Positions 52,581 to 64,000 of a stretch of DNA of 64,000 bases are shown here, piece after piece. The stretch spans positions 19,942,961-20,006,960 of the forward strand of contig NC_135071.1 in assembly GCF_051401765.1 (NCBI RefSeq), written 5' to 3'. Numbering within the stretch: position 1 is the stretch's first letter; each line of letters opens with the position of its first letter. The notes under the pieces were generated by a model, which was given only the letters and a program-made list of their open reading frames with translations, was not told the DNA's origin and searched no databases. This DNA is from Calliopsis andreniformis. Its lineage: Eukaryota > Arthropoda > Insecta > Hymenoptera > Andrenidae. Position numbers and translations under genes: made by a program.

Positions 52581-53134
52581 ATGGGTTCGGTGTATCCAAT
52601 CTTTGTCCTGATGATGACCATGGCTATATTATACGGCAACACCTTGGCAGCTTTGCCTACGCAATGCAATCCTGGATTCTTAGACGACCTTCCTCCAAGA
52701 ATTCGCAAAGTTTGCGCTGCTTTGTCCAGGATATACGAATTTGGGTCAGAAATGGAAAGCTACATCGACGAAAAAGAAAATCATATACCAGGTACAAACT
52801 TGTACAGAGGTGTCTGGTTATAGTTACAGGAATTGGAATCTAGAAATGAAAAGAAGCGAGCAGATTTTAAGAATTGTGCTTAATTGAATCATTTGGAAAC
52901 TTGAAGATTGAAATTTGAGTAAGAAATCTGGAGTTTTTCGTAATGGAAATACAAAAGTGGAGAGGATACCAGGCGTAACTATAACCAGGAATGAAAATGA
53001 GTAAAAGAAATGGTAGAATTGAAACAATTGTGTTATGATTCACAGGTTTCCATGAAAGCATCCCGTTGCTGGACAGCGGCGTCAAAAGACAGGATGTTGA
53101 TCATGTTTTCTTGCGCTTTGGAAGGCGTCGTTAG
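52581..53134 (+). CDS. Ms: Myosuppressin neuropeptide precursor
   Basis: Two coding exons, 52581-52791 and 53046-53134, joined in phase 1, give a 99-aa prepropeptide. Myosuppressins are secreted FMRFamide-like peptides that inhibit visceral and heart muscle through G-protein-coupled receptors. A hydrophobic signal peptide (about residues 1-24) is followed by the conserved spacer [20 protein letters not shown] with a conserved cysteine. The C-terminus is [16 protein letters not shown]. Cleavage after Lys84-Arg85, removal of the terminal arginines and amidation through Gly96 would give [15 protein letters not shown] (residues 86-95), with an N-terminal Gln that can become pyroglutamate. It is a single-peptide precursor, as in other insects. 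An AATAAA is at 53563-53568. Confidence 0.97.
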
Positions 53135-54606
53135 GCGTGACGAAAAGTTATATTTTATCCTTAGATGGTACTTAACAGTTTAACTCTCATCATTCGATTT
53201 GTCTGATCATCGAGCCTCAAGTTTCTTTCGACCCTTGAATCTTGTGGATGCAAATTATATTATCTGTTTTAGTGTGCCCCGTCTCTCTTTTTAAGGCACG
53301 AGTATTTAAAAAATTCCTTGGCCAAAACAGTAACAATTTGAATTGATGAAAGTTATTTTGCCTCACTTGAAGTTAGTTGTATTTTTATAAAAAAGTACTA
53401 GATATTTATGGAATACAGATATTTATAAAATTAGGATTTAATTAAGATGTGATTTGAGGGTATAAGTAATTGTTTAGTTTTCATTTGAACTTCTTTTTAA
53501 CATTGATATAACTTAATATAAAAAAGTAAATATTGCAGTGAATATTTTAAAATAATTCAAATAATAAAGTTATTGAATGAAAGAAATATATGTCTATTAA
53601 GTGAAACCAAATTATGAAAGACATTCAATTATCTGCATCCTCAAGAAATAATAACACAAGTAGATAGTTTGCTTTGATGACAATTTTATTTGATATCTGT
53701 TATAAAAAGGAAAAATAATTAATGACTGTTCAAAAATAAAAGGTAAACCCATTTTATGATGCAAATATGCAGTATGGATTTAATTTTTGTTTCAACAATT
53801 AAACATAAGAGATTCAAGGTGCATGCATAACAATCCAATATCTTATAGAACAACTCGTAAATGGTAAGGAATTGGAATTTTAAGAACATAGTTAACCATT
53901 TTGAAATGATAAAGATTGTAAAATTGAAATTTTTTCAATGCCCTATCTATACAATTACAAAGAATTCGGTTCGCTAGCTTTTTAGATATTTACTGATAAG
54001 ATTATTATTTACAGACTTTTTTTAAAAATAAGATCATTATAACTCTTATTACTTTAATCCTTTACCAAAATTTCCTAAAATGATATTGAAATTCTATACT
54101 ACATCATAAAAAGCCAACTAGTCTCATCTAGTTAGCATTTAACAAAAAAATTGAGCCACACTCAGATGCCCGAATCATAGAGTTTGCACTGTTATGCAAC
54201 AGACAACAGTTACTTCATTGAATGAAAAGATTATCTGCAAACTTTATGTACAATTCTGAAGGCACCTGATCATCATCAAAGCAGTTCCAGAACTTTTACG
54301 AGTGTCTCTCGTGAATCACTTGAATCGAATGTGCGCGTCATGTGAACACAATGCCCATTAACAAAAACATTTGGCTAAGTGACAAAAACTTAATCATCGG
54401 CTTATCTATTGACGACCGAATTCTCATGACTCAAGAAGTCACATATTTATACTAAAAAATGTCAATATTTACAAGCCCTATTATCCTATCACAGGATCAC
54501 GAGTTATATTTCGTCCAAGGTGACTGATATTGCTAATCGAGAAATCGAATTCTCGGAATTGTTTGTCGGCATGCAGCTATGGAGGTGCAGAATGAGGAGG
54601 TTGGGG
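53135..54606. other. Convergent 3' region between myosuppressin and C2CD5
   Basis: AT-rich 3' UTR sequence. AATAAA at 53563-53568 fits the myosuppressin 3' end, and TTTATT at 53685-53690 (AATAAA on the minus strand) fits the C2CD5 end. The two transcripts would end only about 120 bases apart without overlapping. Confidence 0.55.
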
Positions 54607-57600
54607 TCAGCAATTTGAACTTCCACAATGCTTTTCATCCGCGAAGTACGACACCGACACCACATCTCCACCTACATTTATCAAACACTGACCCTAGAAT
54701 TGACATAAAAATATGTTTGAACGATCAGGAATAACTCTACAGATGAAAGAGCAATTATTATACTTACTTGATTCTTATGGGGACTGTGAAGAAGCACACA
54801 CTTACTCATGAAAAATGCCACCATTGCATTGCCTCCCAAAGCTGTAATGTGCGCACGAACAATCGCTAAAACTTCCATCACAAAACTGTGCGTAAATCCA
54901 CTCAAACCACCATTCTGAAACGAACAAGGAATTCCTCAAACTTACAAGGTCTATCGCTTTAATTATATGTTAATTTTGAAGCACAAAACGAACCTCTCTG
55001 ATAGACGTGCTTTCACGAATAAAGAAAAAATTTAAGTTTCCCAAATACCTCTCGATGCGACCACCCGGTAGATAAGATAGGGGTGTTATGTCTACACCGT
55101 ATCTTCCTTTTAAAGGCACCTGTAAAAGGAGAAATGGATGGAAATTATTCTGTAAAATAATCATTTAAATCGAACCTTACATGTTTATGTTTAGACGTCG
55201 TGTGAAGCTTCGTTCGCATTGGTGAGCGGGGTCTGGGTTTCAGTGACGTATTAATTAAAGCAGGAGGGTTTGGTGCAATACTATTGTCAGATGAAACCTC
55301 AGCATGGTCCACGTCAAGATTAAATATCATTTCACTATCATCTAAAACAGTACTCCACATAGTATTTGAAGTATATTAAGAATCAATGTGATTTAATCAT
55401 ACCTGATTTTTTTACTTGATCTTTGCTAACAGAATGGCTGATTAATTTTTTCTTGGGCTTATTTATTTTTATTGGATCCCCTAGTCCAAGTGCCATGCCA
55501 ATTACTGTGAACTGTATTTCATCCGGTTCGGGAAGCGCCAATTTAAATTGCATATCGCAAAGCGCACAGGGTATCATTCTTCTTAGCTTGAAGTATACAG
55601 ACTAAAAGACGAGATCAATGTATTAAGTGTTTAACGATTGGAAATTGATCGCTGAGTGATCTGAAAGTACCTGCAGTAACTTAGCAAAATATTTTGAGGG
55701 CATTGATGCAATTTGCCCAGCAGGAATCTTCGTTCTTGAGATCTGAGTGAACATCTGTAGATTTCTAACGATCTCCAGATCGTCGAGACCAGGGATCGAT
55801 TGAGTATTTACGACGTGGAAGTCGTCAGGTGGTCTGTCGTCCATGAGCAATGATATTCTATCCATATCCTCGATATCATCCACTTCCAACACACAAGTAT
55901 CTCTAGGACCGACGCTAAAATCTAAATCAGGCAAATCTTCGTCCGATTCATCGGTATCAGAAGTTGTAACACGTCCATTTTCTACATCCTGTAATAAGCA
56001 AATCCTTCGTCAATGTTTTACACCATTTAAGAAAGTTATATAATACACAGTACACCTACCCCAGTAGGTTTAAGTCGATAAAATTCTCTATTCTGCATAA
56101 CAGTATCAACTAGAGTCTTCTGAATTTCTGCTAATTGTTCCTCTTTGTGCCAAGAATTGCCAGATGCAATCTGTGGGACAGAAGGAGCAGGTAATGCGGT
56201 TAAGTAAACAGCTGTCCCCACTGCCATCCCTATGATTAACCGCTCTCCAACAGAAACTTGCAGCTTCAAGCCAAACACCGCATTCATTCCTTTTACTTTC
56301 AGTTTGTTCAGTAGCAAACTGTGCAATTCGTATTCTAAAAAAGGCAAACAGTCTGATATCTCCTTGGCGTTCAATTCACCCCTCAAATCTTTTTTCGTTT
56401 TACATGTGGTGGCTTGTATAATGCATCCTCGTCCAGTCGTTGATAAGTTGTCCGGTAGCTCTATAGTAGTAAACATCACATCTGGTACTCTAGCGCGTCT
56501 GCATATAGCGCATTTTGAGACATTCACACGAAATGGAACGCTTGCCTCGTTGTACGGTAGATGACAGAAGCTACATTTGCTTTGAGATTGAACGTCTTGA
56601 TCTTTACTCTCCGAAGTAAGTCTCACTTTGCCAGTTTGATGCGTTGTAGCTGGTGCAGAAGCATCGGTTTCAGTTTTCTCTGCTTTTACGGGAATTGGTT
56701 TCTGCTGTGCTTTCTCACGTTCCACCTCTGCAGGGTTTGTAACAGATCCTGATTGTCCTTTGCTGAAGAAAACGTTGTCTGTATCTTGATTCGAGTTGTG
56801 AAGATTAATTACTGCTGCAGTACCATATGCATTCAGTACGCAAACATCATCACTGTAAAAAAGCAGATGATGAGTAAGGCGCAAGGTTAAAATATATTTT
56901 CTAGTGAATTTTTACCAAATGCTAGTCTCTTCTCTATAGCCAATAACTACATTGCACGCTAGTGCTCTTGCATGTGATCGAACTTCCATTCTGACTTCTT
57001 TCCACCACGCGTCACGACTTTCAGGTTCTTCTAAGTTACTGATCCGCTCTAGCAGTTTAACTGATCTTGAACTTACAAGGCCACCTGTCTCCATAAAAAG
57101 ATAACGCTAAAGAATACACGCCTACAGGAGGCTTAATTGTGAATGTTCAAGGATAGTGCTTACCGACATGTAGAATAAACCCTGGTGGATACTGTTGCAT
57201 AGTGATAAATGGATACTCCAACATTTCGAATGCGTCTTGGTTCATAGTTCTTATCACAGCAGATGCCTTCAGTCCAGTTATTGATCTATCGTTTGCTCCA
57301 AAAGAATTACCTATAACATATGTTATTACTTGTTTTCAGTTGCCATAAAGCATCAGTACACACACTTTTTCAAAAGATAAAACAGTTCTTTAAAAAAGAA
57401 TGTCTCATAAAGTGATTCCTTGATTAAAAATGTAATATCTTTTCCCTTTGCTACATTTGAATATAAAACGAACAAAGCAAACAATGTGGAATTATAAGAA
57501 CGTTAAATATAAAACTTTAATCGTACATAAATTAAAAAATGATTACCTATATTCAGGAATTTCTTCTCAGTTGAATATAATTCACTTTATGAGGCATCCT

Positions 57601-60600
57601 GTAATTTTAGCCTGCAATAAGTTACCGAAATGCAATGAATATATGAAATAGCTCTATTTATTCCTGACACATACTTAATTAAAAAAGCAAGTTAAAACTT
57701 AGATGCGGTGAAGTGCATTACTGGAATTGTATCTATTTTATATAATTCAGAAGCTCACCTTTGGGGGTGATGCTCAAATCAGAATCACTGGATCTTCTAT
57801 GTAATGATGCAGCAGGTTGAGTCTTGGTTGTTGAAAACTGACATACTTTTGAGACCATAGGAGGAACAGCCGGAAGTGGATAAGATGGACTTAGAGATGC
57901 CTCGTCGTGTTGCCTGTGATTTGGGGAAGGACGGGACACACACGAGTTGTAAGTCATATTAGCGCTGTTAGTAATATTAGTAAATTCGTTGTGATCTGAT
58001 ATTTCATTCATATTAGAAATGCTATGACTCTTATGCGCGGCATGATTTATGGATGTGGGTGATATCGAAACATTAGTGTCTTTTGACTTTAGTTCTTTCA
58101 TTTCTATAACGCTACTGTTGTTTCGAAGTGAATCGCTACTTTGAGTATCTATGGTTAATTCTTTGACAGTAATTTCATGAAGATTTGGATCGACTGAAGA
58201 TCCTTTAGCGACAAAGCCTTTCTTTGATCGAAATGATTCTCTTGTTTTGCGTAAGCGTGATTGAATTAACATGTCATTGGTAATTATGCTTTCGAGAGAG
58301 GAATTATATGAGGAGGAATCAGGTGTAAGTGGTGCTGGCATGGATTCATTTCCGGGAAGATTTATCGATAGGTGCATATCTTCAGCGTGTCTATAATGTT
58401 CAAGACGTCTCCTTAGACATCGATTATGCAAACTTTTACATAAATTTCTATGAGTGATGTTCTTATTTATTCTATCTCGTCTTTTCCTTTTATGTCGGTC
58501 ATTATTACCCTCTGGATGTTCTGGTTGTTCCATCATCTTTGTATCAATAATTCTCATCAAGTCTAACATACGATGTCGTCTATCTGTATGCATTACGTCT
58601 TTTATATCATTGCACGAAGATTGTATTAAACTTTCAATGCTAGATGAAGTTTTAGATGCAGACTCTACCATTTTATTATCCATGTTTTCGTTTTCATTAG
58701 ATTTTATAGCCAAAGGAAATTGGATCTTATGTATTGATGGAAGCGAATGCGCTGATGCCATAAAGTTTTCTAAATATTCATTATCTTCACAAGAGTCTTG
58801 AAGGCGATAATTATTTTTCTTTTCAAAAAAGGAAGAATTTCCTATCCCTTTGTATATTTGGCGTCTAAGTTTTAGTTTATTATCCTTACTGTCTGTGTCA
58901 CTTGCACTTTGGAGTAAGGAATATGCAGAAACAGATAGTTCAGATTCATCAGCGTAAGATAAATCATCGATTATGTTATCAGTATCAGCTGATGTATGTT
59001 GATTATATTCAATGTAGTCAGAAACATTTTTTGTGCATACTTGTGTGACAGGAATTTCATTGTGTTGGTTGGACAATATTTCACGTTTCGCACAATCATT
59101 AATATTAACAGTGGATTCGTTTTCAGTGTTAATTAATGCAGAGTCACGTTCTTGAACCTCTGCAAAAAAAGGAGGATGAATTTCTACTGGTGTACTTGTT
59201 GCGAGGGGAGAGCTGAAGTCTTGTGAATTATCCGTGCTTTGTTGACTTTGTAAAGATTCGCCCTCAACATTTTTAGTAAATTCTGGTTTTGATACAACTT
59301 TAGAGGTAATATTTATAGTCAGTGGTACTGTAGACTTTCCTTTCCTTCTTTTTTTGTCCACTGTTGGACATGAATTTTTCACGAATTCCATTTGCGATTT
59401 TATAGTGAATTTTAAATGAGGCAATATTTGATTTGTGGATAAATATTTAGTGAGATGCGGTATGCTCTCCTCGCGAAGGGGACGTGTATCACTGTCTACT
59501 CTCTGCAATCTAGTTTGTGATTTTGTTCTCAATGGAGGAAAAGTATTAGATCTAGTAACACTTTTAATAAATTTGTTATGTATCTCTGATTCTCTGTCAC
59601 TTGAAAATTTTGAATCATGCAGAATATCGTAGCTAGTGCTATCGATTGAAGAGTCATCCGAGAATCCATCAGAGCTAGGTGTATTTTCTTCAAATGAAGA
59701 ATCATGTTCTCCTTTTTCTTGAACTTTTGATTCAGTAACATGAACATCATTCTTGTTATTAACTCCTTCCCCTTGTTCTTCATTTTTATGATTATTAGAG
59801 ACATTTTGTTGCTCTTGGGAATCAATATTTCCTTTCGTGTTATTAGGAGAAATTTCTGTGCAGGTGTCATGATTTTCCGTAACATTTTCCAAAGGTACAC
59901 TATGTAAAGATTTAATCAGCAGAGCAGTTATACCTTCTTTACTCTTACTTTTTTTGGACAATTTTTCTTTTAGTGGATTTTGAATACTCACAATCGAAGA
60001 TCTAGCTGAAGTACTCATACGTGAACCGATAATTTTGCTTTCACTGTCACTTGAATTGAATAATTTTTTTAAATTTTTCATACGAACATCTAATATACTT
60101 TTATTACCCTCGCCTCTTTCATCTTCAAGAGCTAGCATCGTTTTTATACGCTCATCTTGAATCAATGATTCAGATAAACTTGTATAAGAGACTGCAGATT
60201 TTTTTAAACCACCTTTTTTCGGAAATCTTTCAACAATCTTTGTATCTTCGGACTCGTCACACGAATGATGAATTTTTGTAGTTTGCTTGGGATTTTTAAA
60301 TGTCTTTGCAGAATGAGGGAGATTATGTCTTGTGCATGTACCTCGCACATTCGCAACATGAGGATCAGAAATGTGTGTAGGAGTAAAAGGATATACCGGC
60401 ATACTCTCATCGAGTCCGCATTCCTTTTGTGCTTTGTGTTGTGAAAAGAATGCCCTATATAACACATGCAGATAAATAAAAAGACAAATACCTATTAATT
60501 TATGTGTTGAAATAATAGAAATGTAAAATGTAACTCTTCTAAAATACAAATGAGATCGGTTTACTGAGTATCTGAAATAGATTGTAAGAGAAGAAACCAA

Positions 60601-62546
60601 AGAAAAAAAGAAGCATTGCAAAAAGAATCATTCATTATTAATTCTTTAAATTCATAGTGATCAAAGTTGGATGCGCGTGTAGCATACCTAGTTACTTCCA
60701 GTACACTGTAGTGCTCCGTTTTTTACACAGTTCGCCCTCGTTTTTATGCACGCGCATCAGACCTCGATCTAGCGTCTATTAACCAGGTGTCCTAGAAAAA
60801 CGATACTCTGATTAGAATTTTATAAAATATTACTACAATATTCTTTGCACACTTTTTTAGAATCAAATTTTTCTTAAAGTTCAACGGTAATGTAAAATAT
60901 CATATAAAATATTCCAGTAATATTCCATAATCCTTACACAGATAACATTTTTTTAGGACACCCTCTATATAGAAGTTCAAACGAGATCTAATGCACTCTA
61001 TGTCATTAATGAACTGTATGGAATAGAACGCTACATAATATAGCAAAATTAATTGAATTCAATAAATTCAACAGCAGCTACTTTCTATCTAGTATATTGC
61101 ATAATATAAGCTTTCATAAAACTTGTTTTAATTGATAAATATACGCACCAGATTCTGAACTAGTTTCATAAAATTTAAATGCTCATTTTCATATTGCTGG
61201 ACATTCCTAATTACATGCATTTTGTTAATAAAAGGCAGTGTATACAATCGAATATTACATTTCTACAAAAGTATCAGATATATCAATTAAATAATCAGCA
61301 TTACAACTCACAACACAGAACACTTTAGTATATTTTCAATACTATTGGCTTCATTATGTTAAAAAACACTTAAATGAATGTTAGGATTTTAGAATACTGT
61401 TAATTCATAATTGGAATATGAAAAGTTAGAGTGTTTAAAAATATGGAAACTGTAACATGTACTTACTCTTCAATATTCTCAGATGGAAGGTTTAAAATAT
61501 CTTGTGACTTTACAAGAGTAACAGCAGTACCTATACCTCTAGCCACAATACCAGATTCACCTTCCAGATCAAAGTTTTGTAAGTACCTATATATTAGGAA
61601 ACAATTTGGAAAGTCTCTAAATAACTTTTAATATAGCTAAAAAGTAATTTTTAATACACTATCATAAACATACCCTATAACAGCATTTCCACCAAGATCT
61701 AGAGCTTTCAATCCAATCTTCCTTTGAACTTCTCCACTAAGTTTAAAAAATAATGTTTGACGTGCCTCATTTGATGCCCTAGGTGTTCTTATTTTATCAA
61801 TCCATTTGTATTCAGGATCATCGCTAACAACTAGTTCTTCTACAAAACCATGTATACTTTGTGTATGATATCCATGAGGTATGTTTGGTGCTGAAACACC
61901 ATTAATCAAATTAATTTTGAGAGACAGTTTTAAGCTTTTAATAAATATTTCATATATTTACAGTAAAAGAATTGTACTCCGCATGAGGATTGTCTAAATT
62001 TGTTAAAATCAGAAAACAATTCCACTTTAACTATAACATTTACTTCACCGCGGATACCATGCATTGTATCATACACTGGTATCCATCCAGTCATGACTGA
62101 CCCTAGAATAATGACAAAATTATTAAAATTACTCAACTGTTATTAATGTTGAATAGTACGAAGATTATTTACAGACCTCCCTGAGAACCAGCATTAGTAC
62201 TCATAGCTGCTTCCAAAGTCCAAATGTTTTTGACTGTGGGTGGAACTCCAGGCAGCATTAATGGGTTTAAATTTATGTAGACTTTACCAATTGCATCATT
62301 TGCAGAATATGTATCATGATCCATTAATCTGATCTGTAATGGTTCATCTTGCAATTCAGAATCATCAACTTCAAATCTGTACCATTCTGAATTCCACTGA
62401 GGATTAAGTGACTTTCTGCATACATCTGTTTTATATGTTACATTGCCGAATTTCAGTTCTACATATGCATCTGTTGTGTCACCTGAGCGATCCATTACTG
62501 GTAGGTTACGTCCTGCCAGTACCTTTACTTTTATTTTACCGGGCAT
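54607..62546 (-). CDS. C2CD5: C2CD5 (C2 domain-containing protein 5, CDP138) with a giant central exon
   Basis: Fourteen exons, in phase, 1896 aa: 62177-62546, 61962-62102, 61674-61890, 61467-61586, 57759-60454, 57164-57310, 56916-57084, 56060-56852, 55671-55988, 55403-55601, 55181-55341, 54994-55119, 54768-54914 and 54607-54693. In mammals C2CD5 is an Akt2-phosphorylated C2 protein needed for insulin-stimulated GLUT4 vesicle insertion. The N-terminal C2 domain keeps the five Ca2+-binding aspartates D19, D26, D76, D78 and D84 (as in LMDHDTYSANDAIGKVY). FVEELVVSDDPEYKWIDKIR and HVGGLVSSRSVKLLERI are clear family blocks, as are the C-terminal repeats. The human protein is about 1000 aa; the excess is exon 5, about 899 codons of Ser/Asp/Glu/Lys-rich disordered sequence. 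That exon ends SSDSDLSITPKG, which matches the human SSSDTDLSLTPKT site. Exon 1 uses a weak donor, GTCTGT. Confidence 0.94.
60783..60972. mobile_element. MITE-like element in C2CD5 intron 4
   Basis: About 190 AT-rich bases are bounded by inverted ends: left CAGGTGTCCTAGAAAAACG, and right (reverse complement) GAGGGTGTCCTAAAAAAATG. The GGTGTCCTA core is shared by both ends. It is non-coding, which suits a non-autonomous DNA transposon. A clear target-site duplication was not seen. Confidence 0.5.
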
Positions 62547-64000
62547 TATGATCAATGGATTTGTTAACAGAACTCTGTAAATAATAACACAGAAATGTTG
62601 TAATATGTAATCATTTGTGATGTAATAACAAAGCATTTACTGCAACATACGATATCAATATATTGCAAACTCAGAAATCATGTTTATTTGTATGAAACAA
62701 AACTATAAAATGCATTGGGGTTCTGGTGCAATACTCACTTCCGTTAAAACATTTGGTGAAGTGCATCACCAATTACCGTTGCGAATGCATTTTATGAGCC
62801 AGTAAATATTTACATGTGATATTATTGCAAAAGCTGCAGCACAGCGTATAATTTTAATACTTAATAGAACACATCGCGTTAATTATTTTAGAGCAAACTA
62901 CAATCTAACTCTTACGCGTAACTTTAAACTGACGTTTATTTATAGTTACATTTTCAAATCGATGCATCACACAATTTGTTTATCTTTATAGAGGCACCCG
63001 ACGAAAACTGATTAGTTCATTTTGATCAAATTTTACCATGCAGGTGAAATGAAAAACTCTAAATGATATTTTAATCTAATGAACACGATCAAATATAATG
63101 TGAAGTCTTTACAAACGATATTAACTACTAAGTTTATTGATTACTACATCCTCGTTAGTATCCTTGAGCTTACCCTACTGTTTTACCAATAACATTCGAA
63201 ATCTGAATATTGTATATAAGAACATTATAATTGGAATTGGAAAGAATCCAGATTATTGCTCTTTAGGGAATTTCTACGTTTCATTGCGTTAACCGCAAAA
63301 CATCGTGTGATTTGAATCTTCATATATTGCATACTTCTATTTTAAGGTTACGGGAATGTTGCACATATTGTACTTTGTTTCGAAAGTTTTTAAACTTTAT
63401 TATCCGCCGAGTAAGTTTTATTGATAAAAATACAAATGACTTTTTTACGCCCTCTCGTTTACAAATGTTGACTTTGAAAATCACGTACAACCCGATCACT
63501 AAAGTCGGTAAAGTTAGGAAGTTCATACCCGGCTCTGTATTCGTATTTGTCAACTAAAATTGATGGTAGAGATAAGAGGGAGAAGGATAAAGTATAAAAA
63601 ACACAATTATATTTGTTAAATTTATTGAATATTCAACTTTGATTTGCTGCACCCAAATCATTTATCTTAATTACTACAAATTTCGATGTAACTGAAGAAT
63701 TATTTGTTTATTTGGTACAATTAGTTATGTATGTTTTACATAATTTATATTACATTTTATACAATGCAGTTTTTTTTTTGTTATTGTTATCGACACTTTA
63801 ATTAGCATGCATACTGTGTAACTGTAACATTTTGTACAGGAACTAATTGGTCACAATATTGGTAGATAATGAAAATGAATAATTAGATGTAAATATGTAT
63901 CTTTTTGTTACAAGTGCCTAGGTTTTCAAATACAATTATCATATATTTAATTTTTCAAATAGTCAAATACGTATCTTATTGAAGTTTTTTATAATTTTCT
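62547..64000. other. Flank upstream of C2CD5
   Basis: AT-rich, and no coding exon was found on either strand. It should hold the C2CD5 promoter and any leader exon. The last few hundred bases contain T-rich tracts and could be the 3' UTR of a gene outside the window. Confidence 0.35.

Noticed and set aside
58454..59900. Plus- and minus-strand frames inside the giant C2CD5 exon
   Set aside because: Alternative frames of a confirmed 2.7 kb open exon.
1..64000. Search for CRISPR arrays, operons, ribosome binding sites and prokaryotic systems
   Set aside because: This is eukaryotic nuclear DNA with spliced genes; the repeats present are microsatellites, minisatellites and inverted-repeat elements, not spaced direct repeats.

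Overview
This is a stretch of insect nuclear genome. It is AT-rich, its genes are split by many short GT-AG introns, and every recognisable product is an animal protein. A myosuppressin precursor with the arthropod peptide [15 protein letters not shown] places it in the insects. Overall composition and protein similarity suggest a bee or another aculeate hymenopteran, but that is inference. No gene is bacterial, viral or organellar. Exon chains were built by hand from splice sites, and the reading phase was checked across every junction for the eight complete genes.

Layout, left to right. 1-2039: a GC-rich, CT-repeat-rich leader or promoter-like region, then AT-rich spacer. 2040-3501 (+): Atg10, the E2-like enzyme of autophagy. 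3502-9434: long non-coding stretch with GC-rich promoter or 5'-leader candidates near 3.7-4.2 kb and 8.3-9.4 kb. 9435-12962 (+): excitatory amino-acid (glutamate) transporter. 16016-17962 (-): flavin polyamine oxidase. 19253-27157 (-): Sara, the FYVE-domain Smad anchor, whose last intron carries a ~1.15 kb nested palindrome. 28244-32154 (+): Dis3, exosome nuclease. 33171-36199 (+): eRF3, translation termination GTPase. 38056-41629 (-): ACSS3-type acyl-CoA synthetase, first exon not established. 41.7-52.5 kb: mostly non-coding, with a phase-consistent chain of four unidentified exons (43335-45377, +) and a TATA/DPE-type promoter near 48.0 kb. 52581-53134 (+): myosuppressin. 54607-62546 (-): C2CD5 with one giant exon of about 900 codons. 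62.5-64.0 kb: upstream flank.

These are unrelated genes packed together, not an operon-like system. Sara and Dis3 are divergent and share a ~1.1 kb upstream region. The EAAT/polyamine oxidase, eRF3/ACSS3 and myosuppressin/C2CD5 pairs are convergent. Functional themes are membrane signalling (Sara, C2CD5, myosuppressin), RNA and translation control (Dis3, eRF3), metabolism (polyamine oxidase, ACSS3), transmitter uptake (EAAT) and autophagy (Atg10).

No defence system, CRISPR array, rRNA or tRNA was seen. The most unusual structure is the palindrome of palindromes in the Sara intron. The most open coding question is the unidentified exon chain at 43-45 kb.
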